A stretch of DNA of 64,000 nt, from the NCBI GenBank assembly GCA_949128115.1, contig OX421961.1, positions 120,097,050-120,161,049 on the forward strand, read 5' to 3'. The notes beneath the pieces were generated by a model. The model was not told where the DNA came from and did not search any database. It worked only from the letters and a program-made list of their open reading frames with translations. Below are positions 1-12,700 of this stretch, in pieces (within the stretch, counting starts at the first letter, position 1; each line of letters begins with the position of its first letter). Source of the DNA: Anaspis maculata (taxonomy: Eukaryota; Arthropoda; Insecta; Coleoptera; Scraptiidae). A program made the position numbers and the translations under genes.

Positions 1-646
1 AATGATGTAGTAGCGTAGCAATCTTGCAACTGAAATCACCTCGGAAATCACCGCAATGGGCACCAACTGTATTTTCAAATTTATGTAATTATTACATCTG
101 ATTTTGGGTCATCATTGTATGATTAATTGCTCTTTATTAATCAGGTATATCGCCGACTACTTCGTGATGTAAATGTTCAACAGCTAAATCAGTCTAAAAT
201 CATGTAACGTGAAAAAAGCAGAATGACATTAGCCTCCCAACAAAGTAAAACAAATGAGGTTTAGCGGCCGAAAAAGAGAATATGACATTAGCGTACAAAA
301 AAGGACACTTTTGGGACGTCAAAAAGGACGTAAAGAAAGCTTTTGTGTGTTGGTCGCCTAAAAACACACTTTTTGATTAAAACATGCGTAGATCGATACG
401 AGGATCGATACCTGCGTGCGAACATGAATCGCTTATGACAATATTTTTGTTGTGAAAAATCCATTTGCGAAAATTTTTACCGAATTATTCATTAAATCTG
501 AAGCCTGCTTCCGGGTGTACTGTTTTGTCAACAAGTTGTTGCAAAAATTATGTAAATTGTTTGTGTACCTACCTACTGTCATACGTTCAGCTGGATTTTT
601 ATCATCAAAGTTGAATAATCAACTAATTATTATTTATTCTTTTCAG
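1..646. other. upstream BRF1 intron, no recognised feature
   Basis: AT-rich sequence with no supported exon. The first-cyclin-repeat exon that must precede position 647 is not here. There is one short duplicated GATCGATAC at about 391-412. Confidence 0.6.
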
Positions 647-796
647 ATCCTTGCCTTTACATAATGCGATTCGCCGGTAGGCTGGAATTCGGTACGAAAA
701 CACAACAAGTCGTGAACACGGCCTTGCGTTTGGTCCAGCGTATGAAGCGCGATTCCATTCACAGCGGCAGGAGACCGTCCGGACTGTGCGGAGCAG
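647..796 (+). CDS. BRF1: BRF1 exon: start of second cyclin repeat
   Basis: The exon follows a pyrimidine-rich tract ending TTTTCAG and ends before GTATTT. It opens in phase 1: AT completes a GAT codon begun upstream. It encodes residues 1-50 of the visible protein, DPCLYI through RRPSGLCGA. The run [10 protein letters not shown] and the [10 protein letters not shown] loop are the most conserved part of the second cyclin fold in BRF1/TFIIB proteins. An ATG inside the exon is not a start, because the reading frame and homology continue 5' of it. Confidence 0.93.
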
Positions 797-3700
797 GTAT
801 TTAAAAATATAATGATAATTATAATAATATTAATTCCAATCAACAGTTAGAAGGCGCAACCTATAGCACATTTTATAGTTTTTTTTGCAGTTTTTTTTTC
901 TGGAAAAGCAAGGTACAAAATCAATATTCTGCGGGTTAGCGGAAGCTAGAAGTATCTAACTTACGGCTCAGTTTCAAGTCTGACGCGGAGCTGCCTCTGG
1001 ATTACCATGACAACGGCGTAAAACAACTTGTTTTAGCCAATCAGGCCGCTGTATTTGGCGCCACCTAACTTGAAATTGGGCCGTTAATTTTATGTTTTGT
1101 TCTATGTTTACATCGCTTCTGAAAAAATATTTGAGTATTTGCATAAAATATTTGAATAATTCTCATGTTTTCTCAAATGAATGCAAAAAATTTAAAAGTT
1201 TATACCTACTGAAATAAATATCAAGAACTACAATATTGACCTCGCTGACCCAGGGAAATTGAAATTTGTATCTCACCTTTCCAGAAAAATTGCAAAACGT
1301 TGCTCTGCTCTGGATGTCTTTTGACACATGTGCATTTTCAACAGTTTTGTTAAAAGGGACCCGGAAAGCCTACACTGAAATTTGCCGTTAAAAGTGGGAG
1401 AATGCCTCGGTATCTTCCGAACTCCCCTAATCGTCAAGCCACCAGGCATGGATATCAATTTATGCACTGATGAGTCTTAGCAAGGACGAAACATGTGTAT
1501 AAGATACTTGTTGGTTTGCTTACTGGTGAAATATGCGAATTAATCATATGTACTTATAAAAGCTTTTGCTGAATATTTTTGCATAATGATCGTACGATAG
1601 TACCGAGGATAGGAGATACACTCGGCAGCAAAAATAGCAGCCACTTGATTCTTGACGAAGACGACCATTCGCTTGGCCTGCTCTATACCGTAGTAGGTAG
1701 ATGAATAAAGCACTGCCACTCTTGTAGAGGACTCAGTAAACAAATCGGGTGTTGGGTCGACGGCATTTTGTGTTCTTCCCACCACTACAATAAAACGATA
1801 TGCAGGTACTTTGTATTCAAGTTGCAACAATAATGCTCAATTACTGAGAGAAATAAAAATATTCGACAACAGTTCATGGCAAGTCCGGTCCATGTCGGCA
1901 CTCACCATTGTTGAACGATTAGATGGTCTATTGAAGGACAATATAATGATAACAAGAGCAGGATTCGAGGCAGCATTCATCTCGAGTACTATTACTACCT
2001 ACTGTGGCAGAGCAGGCCAAGCAAATAGTTGCTTTCCTCATAAATCAAGTGGGCGCTTTTTTTCACTGCCGAGTGTACTTATCTTTCTTCAGTTAACTTC
2101 AAGCTCGCTCACTCGGGTTCATTATTTCCATAATACATTTCACTGAGAAGTACCGTATTTTTCCAAGCTTTTCCCATGCAAATATTCCATTTTTCTTTTC
2201 AAACATAAAACAAAGTGTAGGTTCATATCACAGTTGAACTGATCAACTAAATAAACTGTATACGGCCATATTTGCCTAAACTTCGATACTGAATAACTCT
2301 GGATTAATGTCATGCAAATAGTGTCAGTTCTACTTGAATACGGTTGCAAGTCTTTATCTATCAGTACGTATTTGAAAGAATTTCGCCTTTGGGTTCTTTT
2401 ATAATTAAGACAAACATCAAACACACACTGTTCATCACTGCGTACTACTATAAATACACGTCTAATAATATTCGCGCTTAGGTATTCCGCCGATTACTAC
2501 TCGCTGTTGTCGCTCTGGATTTAAAACCGGTGTGTGAGTCGGCCCACTGGTGCTTATATACTCCGGCTGTTATTCTGGAACTTCCCACTGGTTCTCCGGG
2601 CAATTCTATATTGTTCGTGGCATGTGGCTTCAGGACGACTCTCGAACAGTCCAACACTTTGGCCTTTGGCGTGTAATTACCGGCGTGTCCTGGAAGCGGC
2701 GCCTCCACCAATTGGGCTGATTTGTACTATTCGATCGTTGACGTTTCCATGTAATTTCGAACGGTGCAGATGCTCTAGAATTCAACGAGAGCTTTGCAAC
2801 TCGAAACACTGTTCGAACGGTCTAGAAGGACCACGTGTGCTCTCGAAAGCACGGGTGTCTCGCCACTCGGAACAATATTTTTGCAAAAATCAAATACTTC
2901 ACCGAAAGTTTCAACGTGGTGATAAATAAACCAGAGCAAAACTTCTACTCAGCTTAGCACTGAAAGCTTAGCATTATTTTAGCTTAGAATGTCGTGTCTT
3001 TGGCTACAAGTGGAGGGAATCTTTTCAGTTTTTGACGATTATTTTTCATGATACAGCGTGATTTGTAATGACATGTATTTTTCGCCAAGTTTGGCGAGCT
3101 GTACTGGGTAACTGGATCACTCTGTATAAATTATTTTCACGTCATCATTCAGTCTGTGTATCAGCTCTGCACTGTTCCTTAAATTTTTCTCCTAGGTCAT
3201 CTGTGTCAAAAGTTATGACGCTTCAATGACAGAACATTGAAATCTCTAAAATTCCGAACATTTTAATTTTAATTCAGAGAAAAAAAAAAGGTGAACAACA
3301 ACAACCAAAATCAATATCGTGTGTTTCCACCCTTAACACGCATCACTCCAGCACAACCCCGTGGCATGCTTTGGGGTCTGTCGCCTTATTTGTTCCTGGC
3401 CTATAGCATTCCATATTCAATCAACGCCTCGGCTAGACCTTCCACGTCCATGGAGTTGGATTTAGGGTGCAAATGCGTCGTCCCATTTTGCCCCAAAGAT
3501 GCTCTATAGGATTGAGGCCTGGACTTCGAGCTGGCCACCTCATGACATCAATGCCTACATTACCAAGGTACTCTACGACGATTCGAACATTCTGAATCTT
3601 ATACAGGCGTGCATTATCCTGCATTAGAGTGCGAAGTTTTCTCCGATATTTTCAGCGAAAGGCAGAACATAGTGCTCTTGAATTTCCTCAATGTACCGCT

Positions 3701-6700
3701 GTGCATTCAAGTTCCGTCGAATGAAGATCACCAATTCGGTCCGGCCAAATGCTCATTATTCCATGAAAACATCATAACTTGTGACACCGATGACTCAAGA
3801 GGAAAATTCTAGGAACAGTGCAGAGCTGACACATTGGACTAAATAATGACGTGAAAACCATTTCTACAGAGTGATCCAGTTACCCCGTACAATTCGTCAA
3901 ACTTGGCGGAAAATACACGTCATGACAAATCACCCTGTATCGTTCATTTCGTTGATCAGTTTATACCGCCCTATCTCAGCTGGACAAACCCTCACTTTCT
4001 AGACAACATGTCACGGGTTCGAATCCCACCTCAAGCCGCATTTTTAGTACAGGAAAAATAGTAAAAAAATCGGCAAAACCTCGGAATAAATATGGACGTC
4101 ATGAAAATTTAATATTCTGTTCAGAATTGACTGCTCTACAACATATCCGAAATCGCCAAAAATCGCACCCGGGGGTTTTGAGTTATTGGAGGGGAGGTAA
4201 AAAATTGCAACTTAAAATGGAGGGGATGAAACCTGTCAATCCATTGAAAGCAAATACGTTATGATTCGACGCATCATATCCCGCTGATACCATTTTGGCA
4301 CAAAAAGTGTCGATCATTGATAAAGGGGGGTCGTGGGGGGGCGAAGCTCTGCCAGGTGGTTCATTTTGTTTTTCTGGCCATGTAGAACCGATCACGACAA
4401 GTTTGGTATCTTTTCCGACTATATTCAATCTCCTGAACTCGAATCCGATGTGTCAATTCAGAGGAAAACAAGTTTGAACAAGTTGACTTGGAAAAACTTG
4501 TTTTTTCTTTGACAATTTTGACGAATTTTTTTTTTTCACTATTAGAGGTGTTCATTTTTGAAAAAATTTCAGGGGTCATTGAACTGAAGTGTATTCTTCA
4601 CAAGAATCATCCACTCGATGTATAATTTTGTTTCTCGAGTTTGAACAATTGATTTGAACTTGAGCCGACGTGGCGCGTCGTCTACTACTGACCAGAACAC
4701 TACAGCATGCACCTTTTAATGAAAACACCTCAAACTATTGAAGAAATAACAACTCCCCTTTGAAAATTGTAGGATCTGTGCAGAATTGAATGCCCTATAA
4801 CATGAACAAAATCGCCATAAATCGCACTGCAGGGTTTTGAGTTATTTGAGGGGAGCGGTAACAGTTCATAGAGTATGAATCTTGCCAAAATGTTATCCTC
4901 CTCCTCGAATAACTAAAAATCCTGCATTGCGATTCATGGCGATTTTGTTCATGTTATAGGGAATTCAAACCTGCACAGATTCTCCAATTTTCAAAGATGA
5001 GTTGTTATTTCTTCAATAGATTGAGGTGTTTTCTCAGGTTCAAATCAATTTTTCCAACTTGAGAAACAAAACTATACATTGATTGGATGATTTTCGAGAA
5101 GAATACACTTCAATTAAGGGTCCCTGAAAATTTTCTGAAAATGAACACCTCCAACAGTAAAAAAAATTCGTCAAAACTGTCAAGGAAAAAACAAGTTTTC
5201 TCAAGTTAACTTGTTCAAACTTGTTTTCATCCGAATTTACACATCGGATACGAGTTCAGGAGATTGAATTTAGTCGGAAAAGATACCAAACTTGTCGTGA
5301 TCGGTTCTACATTAGGGTGGGCCGCTGCTATAGGTGTGTTTTTTTTGTTTTCATAATACGGACTTCTAATAGCGCGGAAAAGTTGCAGTTTCATATACTT
5401 TTCAAATATCTAGGAGCTTTTTGTCCCAAGTTTTCGTCTTCAGCCTCCGCAAGACGTGTCTTTCAAAAATATATCAACATTCAGTTTTTGCAAGATAACG
5501 AATTGAGTTATGGAGAAAACTGTTGAAATACCTCAGTGGAAAAATAGATAAAACTTTTTATTTGACAGAAGTCAAGTGACAAGACTCCAATTATCAATAT
5601 TTTATCAATATTTTTTGTTTTAGGTCACTTTTCGTTGAAAAATTTCTGATTTACCAATATGGGCATCAGTTTCCTAGATTCATTCTTGCTGTAAATAGAG
5701 CCATATCTTGATTCAGCTCCACAAACTGCTGATGCTGCTTCTTAAACTGTTTTCACAAATCGCTCTACTGATTGGGTATAACAGGGAAAACGTGGAAATT
5801 CTAATAAAGGAATTATATCGTTAACATTCAGTAATTCCATGTCATTCTTTTAGTTCATTATCCGACATACGGGGTGGTTTTCTGTAAAGGACTCACCTCC
5901 AATTTCTCGCTGCACAATTTTTTTCTGAGAAAAAGCAGACACAAGTCGATTTTCTTTTTGAAAAGGACATTTGGGACACGTATTGCCAAATTCTCATCTT
6001 CAATCCATTTGCTCCCACCCCCTACCCTAGTTTGAAATTTCAAATTGCATTACCTATCTTGTGATACACCAAATTGAACGCAATAACATTGTTTCCGTTA
6101 AACATACTCTGAAATCTTTAAACTACCCTCTCAACCCTTTTAAAAATTCTTTCCTTGTTGATCAAAGGAATGTTTCTCTGTTAACTGCAGATTCTTGAGA
6201 AATAGATTCCCCAGCAAAAACAGAGCGATTTTTATTTCGAGAGGACCATCTGAGACATGTGTTGCCAAATTCTTATCTTCATTGCATTCTCTCCCCAAAA
6301 AAGACAAATTTTGAAAAGGATTAGAGGGTGATTTAGGCAATTTGAAATTATTTTTGCATAAAGGAAATTTTCATACTTTCTATTTGATGTATCACAAGGT
6401 AGATAATTTATTGCCATTAGAATTATTGGAGTAGGCTAGGATGGGGCCGAAAGGGTTGAAAATAAAACTGTGACAACATGCCACCCTCGAAATAAGAACC
6501 GACCTGTTTTCGTTTGAAAATATTTTTTCCAAGAATAGGGATAGTTGATAGGATCGATGAAAGCTTTCCTTTGATTTAGGATGAGAGAATTTTCGCAAGG
6601 GTTGGGAGGTGACTTGAAAAATTTAAAATTTGTCAGAAAGAGAATTCTATTATCTTCAGTTTGATGTGTCACAAGTTAGGTAATGCTATTTGATATTTTA

Positions 6701-9700
6701 AATAGCATCCAGTTTCCATCCAGTTCATTCATCCAGTTTTTTTCTTTCATTTGGGTGGTCTCTTTCAACAAATTTCAATAACTAATTGCTGAAACTCTTG
6801 TATGAGAAACAGTTGAAATTGAAGTTTTTGCCCAAAGTTGCTCAATTTTCAATGCGACTATTTCTGCAACTTCAAGGCAATTGGGCTTTTTCGGTGAATT
6901 CAATTTCATTTGTTTTTTTGTGATTGAAAAAACAATACTGGAACACGGGTTTTTTGTGCCTGACTGTTTAATTCCATATTTTTTTATTGTAAATATATTT
7001 TTAAACATTTTCTGGCCTAATATAAATTTGCGATTTTTTTTCCAAATATAGAAATTTCAACGTCATTGCGGACCCTGAAGTGATGATTTTTTTTCAAAAC
7101 TGCTGTGACGATTTCTTCTTGTAATCTGATTATGCATCTTTTCCGCACTATTAGAATAAAAAAATCGAAAATATGATTTTTCGGCCCACCCTATTCTACA
7201 TGGCCAGAAAAACAAAATGGACCACCTAACAGAGCTTCGCCCCCCCACTACTCCCCTTCAACAATGATGGACACTTTTTGTGCCAAAATGGTATCAACGG
7301 GATATGATACGTCGAACCATAATGTATTTGCATCCAATGGATTGACAGGTTCGATTCCCTCCATTTTTAGCTGCAATTTTTTACCCCCCTCCAATAACTT
7401 AAAACCCCCGAGTGCGATTTTTAGCGATTTTGGATATGTTGTAGAGCACTCAATTCTGAACGAAATATCAAATTTTCAGGACGTCCATATTTTTTCCGAG
7501 GTTAAAATCTATCTTTCTTGTACTATTTCTCATGACCTGACGTTCTTGCTTCGAAAATTCAGCTTCCAGAACATCCAATTTCAACCCCTTGGGGGGAACG
7601 AACTGTCCATATTTTTAGGTTTAGGTTGGGCAATTAACTGATCAGATACCTGGAACACACTTTTTACATTAAAAAAAGAGTTTGAAATTGACATTGTCTA
7701 CGTTTGCGTTTGCTTGATTTTTAGAATAAGAATATCGTTCGTTTCGCAAAAAAAATGTCGATCGATGAGAATTCGAGCTTGTGACCTTCCGGTCAGGAAG
7801 TTATCGTTTTTCCCCTGGATACACGGTAGTATACTTGCAGTATGAATATTTACTGTGTTTGATAGCTCGTACGAGTAGAATATTCGCACGGAAAAGCTCT
7901 GGGGAATGAGGAAGCTCACAGGGGACTCTAGGGGACTTTTGATACGGCATATCTGAGCTTCTTTAGGCTTAGTTTTGTACATTTTCATCAGGTCATGGTC
8001 ATTTGTTCACGATTTGAATCTAAAGTGAGCTAAGCGATGGAAATACTGGACCTAGCGGTCATGATGTAGCATATTAAGCTCTTCGATCATACAGGATGTC
8101 TCAAAAGTATCGCGTTTCGAGTCCAGAGCTGTTTATGAAATCCACTCGTGAGCACACAAAAAAAAATTAATGACGTGTATTTTTAAGTATATTTTGTTAT
8201 TGAAAGTGATTTTTGGAAACTATGATAGACTAATCTAATCAGTAAAAGAGACGAAACATTATCTTGTTCTAAATTATTTCAGGGACCGGTGGAATATTTT
8301 CAGGCAGTAATGAAGAAAATTGGGTTTTTGTGATTCATGACTCACCTTGTATTGTCAGCAGAAATTCAGTGCACACCCACTAGTTGATAATTTTTACTGA
8401 TTAGTCTATCACAAAGAGTTCCCGAAAGTTATTTCAAATAAAGGAAATCGTGAGGAGCGAAGTTTTCAGCTTTGATCCTCTTTATTTTTAATAAAAATAA
8501 ACGTCAATAATTTTTGTAAATATTCCTTTCGTGTTCTTGAGTTGTTGATTCCATGTACCGCTCTGGACTCGCATACTTTTGAGACACCCCGTATTTACCC
8601 TTTCAAACCAACACTGTCGCATGCACACTTCGCAAATTATTCAGTTTCACATTTCTGACAAACGCGCTGAAAAGTGAAGAACAACCCCGCGATGCCGAGA
8701 AAAGTGTGGGAGAATTTGCGGTTTCCTCAAATATCGAAAAGTGCAAAGCATACACATTTTTATTTTTCCACTTTTTTGTTTGTTTCCAGCCCTGCTGATC
8801 GCGGCCCGCCTGCACGAGTTCGGCCGTTCCGCCAGCGATATCGTGAAAATAGTGAAGGTGCACGAATCCACCCTCAGGAAAAGGTAATAAACAAGAGTGG
8901 TGGTTTGCTGTAGACAAAAACGCTCATCTTTATGCGAAATAATTTTCTCTCCGTTCTTTTTCTTCTTCCTTCCGGTGTTTCCGGCAAGTAACTGCTATTT
9001 TGTACCTATACACGGTGTTTGTAATAGTAATAACGTATAGTAAACTGTCCATCGAAGGAAAGTCATGAAAAAGAGTATACCTGTCGTGTATTTATGCAGT
9101 AGAAAAATATTAAGGCTGCTCCATTAAATGCGCAACACCTTAACGTCCTCAACCAGTCGCCAGATCACTTCAGTCGCGTGTTGTTTTAATTGTGCTGTCT
9201 TGTTCCTCGGTTATTTGTTATTTATTTAACACTATGTTGTCTTTTGGCATGCACTCTAGTTAAACACGCAGTTATTCATTTTTGCGAATGCGTCTTTCCT
9301 TTCGGGTGAAAGCCAATGCATAACCGTCGGTGCTGCCGCACCGCCGAACCTGACGACGGGCTACCAGCTTTACAATCGAAATTTGAAGGAAAAAATGTGT
9401 GCAAAGAAGTATCGTTCAGAGGCTCTATTTTCAGAAATTGGTGTCACTCAAAGATTGTTTTACAGAGATTCTGTCATCAGAGATTCGGTATCTTCAGAAT
9501 TATATGACACGCGCCGGTTTAAATTGCCCTTTATTGAAAGATGAGTTCCTTTCAGAAAACAGAGCCTCTTTTCAAATGACACTTAGATTGTGAGCTGATT
9601 TTTATTGGAAAAAAGTATTATTTTATATTATTAATTTCTTGAAAAACAGAGGTAGTATATCTTAGCTAGAACACACCCACTGTACCTATGTATCTTTATT

Positions 9701-12700
9701 CTTTGCTACATTAAAATGCAATTCTTCATCAATTGTTTGTATATTAACCGAAGCAGGACAACTTGACGCCGCCGTCTTGACGCTGGTCATCTTGACGCGG
9801 AACAAATTAACGCCAGAACAACTTGACGCTAGGAGTTATTATAATTTCGCAACTCTAGTTGGCCAGTTTGTGTCTTTTCGTCCCTCAGTTGGCCCCCTTG
9901 TGTTTTCCTGTGGTTTTTTGGAACTAGCAAGCCCCTTATGCCTACTTGTGTCTTATGTTTTTGAGTCCCAATGACCTCAGTCCGTATAACTCAAAGTCAC
10001 AGCCCCCATGTGACTTTATGTGTCATTTCAAGCCCTGATGAGCCCCCTACTTGTGTCTTCGTGTTGTTTTCGAAACTGTACTGGAGCCACTTTGTTTTCC
10101 CATAGTGTTTTGAAGAACCCTGATAACCCCCTCGGTGGCCTTCTTGTGTTTTCATGTGAAGCTCTAAATTCTATCAAGCCCCCTTGTATCTTCTTGTGCT
10201 TTGGAACTCTGCCGGCCCCCATTATTTCTTGCTGAGTCAATCTGGGCCATGTGTCTATGGTGACGCTTCCAGCCCCGCAATGAGCTTCATTTTGTCTTCT
10301 CGTGTCGCGGAATCCTAGCGGCCCTCGTTGTGTCTTGCTTTGTTTATCGGAGACCCAACGGACCCCTTTTTTCTGTATTTGTCGTTTTGAAACCTGAGAA
10401 TCCCCCTCGTGTCTTCATGTGGTGTTGTGTGAGGCCCTGATGAACCCCCTTGTATATCCTTGTTTCTAGTCCTATATGCCCCCATTATGCCTTGCTTTGT
10501 CAATCGAAGCTCCAATATAGTCCGGTGGATTAGCGCCAAAAAATGCCTAAACTATGCATTTTGTGATAAAGCAAAGGGCTTCTGGATTTACGTCCTTGAG
10601 ATTCAACTTCACAATTCCAGAATTGGCGCCAACGAGTTTAGTGTGGCAGGCGACCTCAGGAGCCATCCGTAAGTATGGAAGAACAGAAATTTTGTTGCCG
10701 TTATTTGAAAGGTCGAAAACGATCACAAATTAATCATTTGTATCGTGTTGCAGCCTTTCTTGTTGGAATCAGTCCTATTTGTGTTGCTTGTGAAGTGAGA
10801 ATCAAAATCAAGCATGTTGATGGCCTGTTCTTGAGGAAGAATTGATTTTTCTTTTAGTTTGATAGATCAGTGCGCATCTTACACATTTTGTGAGACTTTT
10901 ATTCTGATTTCTGTTCTTGTTCATTAGCAATCATTGATTCTATAATATACAGGGTGTTCCGCGACATTACAACCTTTTTTTATGGCCTTTCTCTTTGCAA
11001 TGATCTCGAAAAAAAAGCTTTCCATCGTCAATTTTAACGAAGATTCCAAAATATTAGTTACCTATCTATAATTTTCTGCCTTTTGTTGTGTACAGGGTGT
11101 TACAGATTGTTCACAGCCGGTAGGTTACAGGGTGTCACAGATTGTTCACAGCCTCCAGGTAGTCTATTTCATATCCCTAATACCTTAGGGGTGCTATTTG
11201 ATGTGGATGTGATGATGACTCATATGCACCATGAGGATGTGCTCAACGTATCCATGTGCACTATGGGGATGTGCTCAATGTATTCATGGGGATGTGACTA
11301 TGATTTGTGCACATGAGCACGTTGGACAGATCCCCCTGTATTTTGAGCACATCCTCATGATCCACATGGGAACGTTGAGCACATCTGAATGATGCACATG
11401 GGAACATTGAGCACATCCTCATGGTCCACATGGGTACATTGGGCACATCCCCATGATAAACAATGCCATGGTGCACATATGTATTCCAAAATGTGCTCAT
11501 GGGCACTTTTCTACCAGCGAATAATTAGACTCACGGAATGTGACTTGGTTGGTTACTCAATAGAACATCATGAATTTATCCTTTCCTTGTCAAAAAAGAA
11601 AAACAGGATTCTTAACCTCAACAAAAGAATGTTTTTTTTTTTGAAGTTTGGAGAATGGAACGAACACGGCGGCAATTGCTACCAACATTTCTAATAGACT
11701 CATAAGCAAGCTTCCTATATGACACATGACGATACTCAATGGTCGTTTTGTGAAAGTTCTTGTATCTTCAAAGTTTAAAAGGCCCCCATTCGCCTCCTTA
11801 TTGACAAAATTTTAAGTGCTGCAGGTCAAATGATGCATATTGGTATAAGGTTCGCACATGAGAAAATTCAATGCCCTAACCCAAAATGCAGTATCGATGT
11901 ATCCTTGGATCGTCAATGCATAATTTCGATCCGAAAAAAAAATCAGGGAAAATATCAAAGTCTTTACTGCAGGTTTATTGATTTTTGAAGACGTCTGGAA
12001 TCGAAATTGTTATATATTGTATCAGTCTCAGGTCTCTTAATGATGAAAAACATACACTGGATATCTCTTTTGTTTTTACAAGATGATTAGAAGGATTTGT
12101 TCCGAAAGTTAATTTATATCAACTTTGAACACTGTAATTGACGCACCCTCACACGAAAAGTCACAGTGTGCATGCGATACAGCTCCGATATCATGTTTGT
12201 TGCTTTTACAAGGAAGAACAATTGTTCTTCTACAAGACAAAGTTAGAAACCGTACAATAGAGCCTTTATTTATGACGCAACACGTTTTTAAATTGAAGCA
12301 TGCGTCACTTATCAGGTGCCGTGTGGACGCAAAACCGCCCTCGCGACCAGACACTTCTATGAGCTTGTAAAGATGAGAAGCATATTTAATGCATCTTTTT
12401 CAGTCGAAGAAAAGTTGAAAGTAACTGAATATGCAAGAATAAATGAAATGCCTATGGTTGGGAGTGGAAACCATGAGCTTAAAGTTGAATATCAAAAAAG
12501 CGTGTTTTTTCAGACAAACTTGTTCAAACATGTTTCTAACGTAATTTGAACACTTTATTCGAACTCAGAACGTCGATTTTAGTCAAAAATGATACCAAAC
12601 TCCTTCATATTCATTCAGGATTGATGAAAACCATAAATCGCCTTAAAAGACAAAAATCCCTTCTCCTCAGCCCCCTTACGTGATTAGCATCGACAAATTT

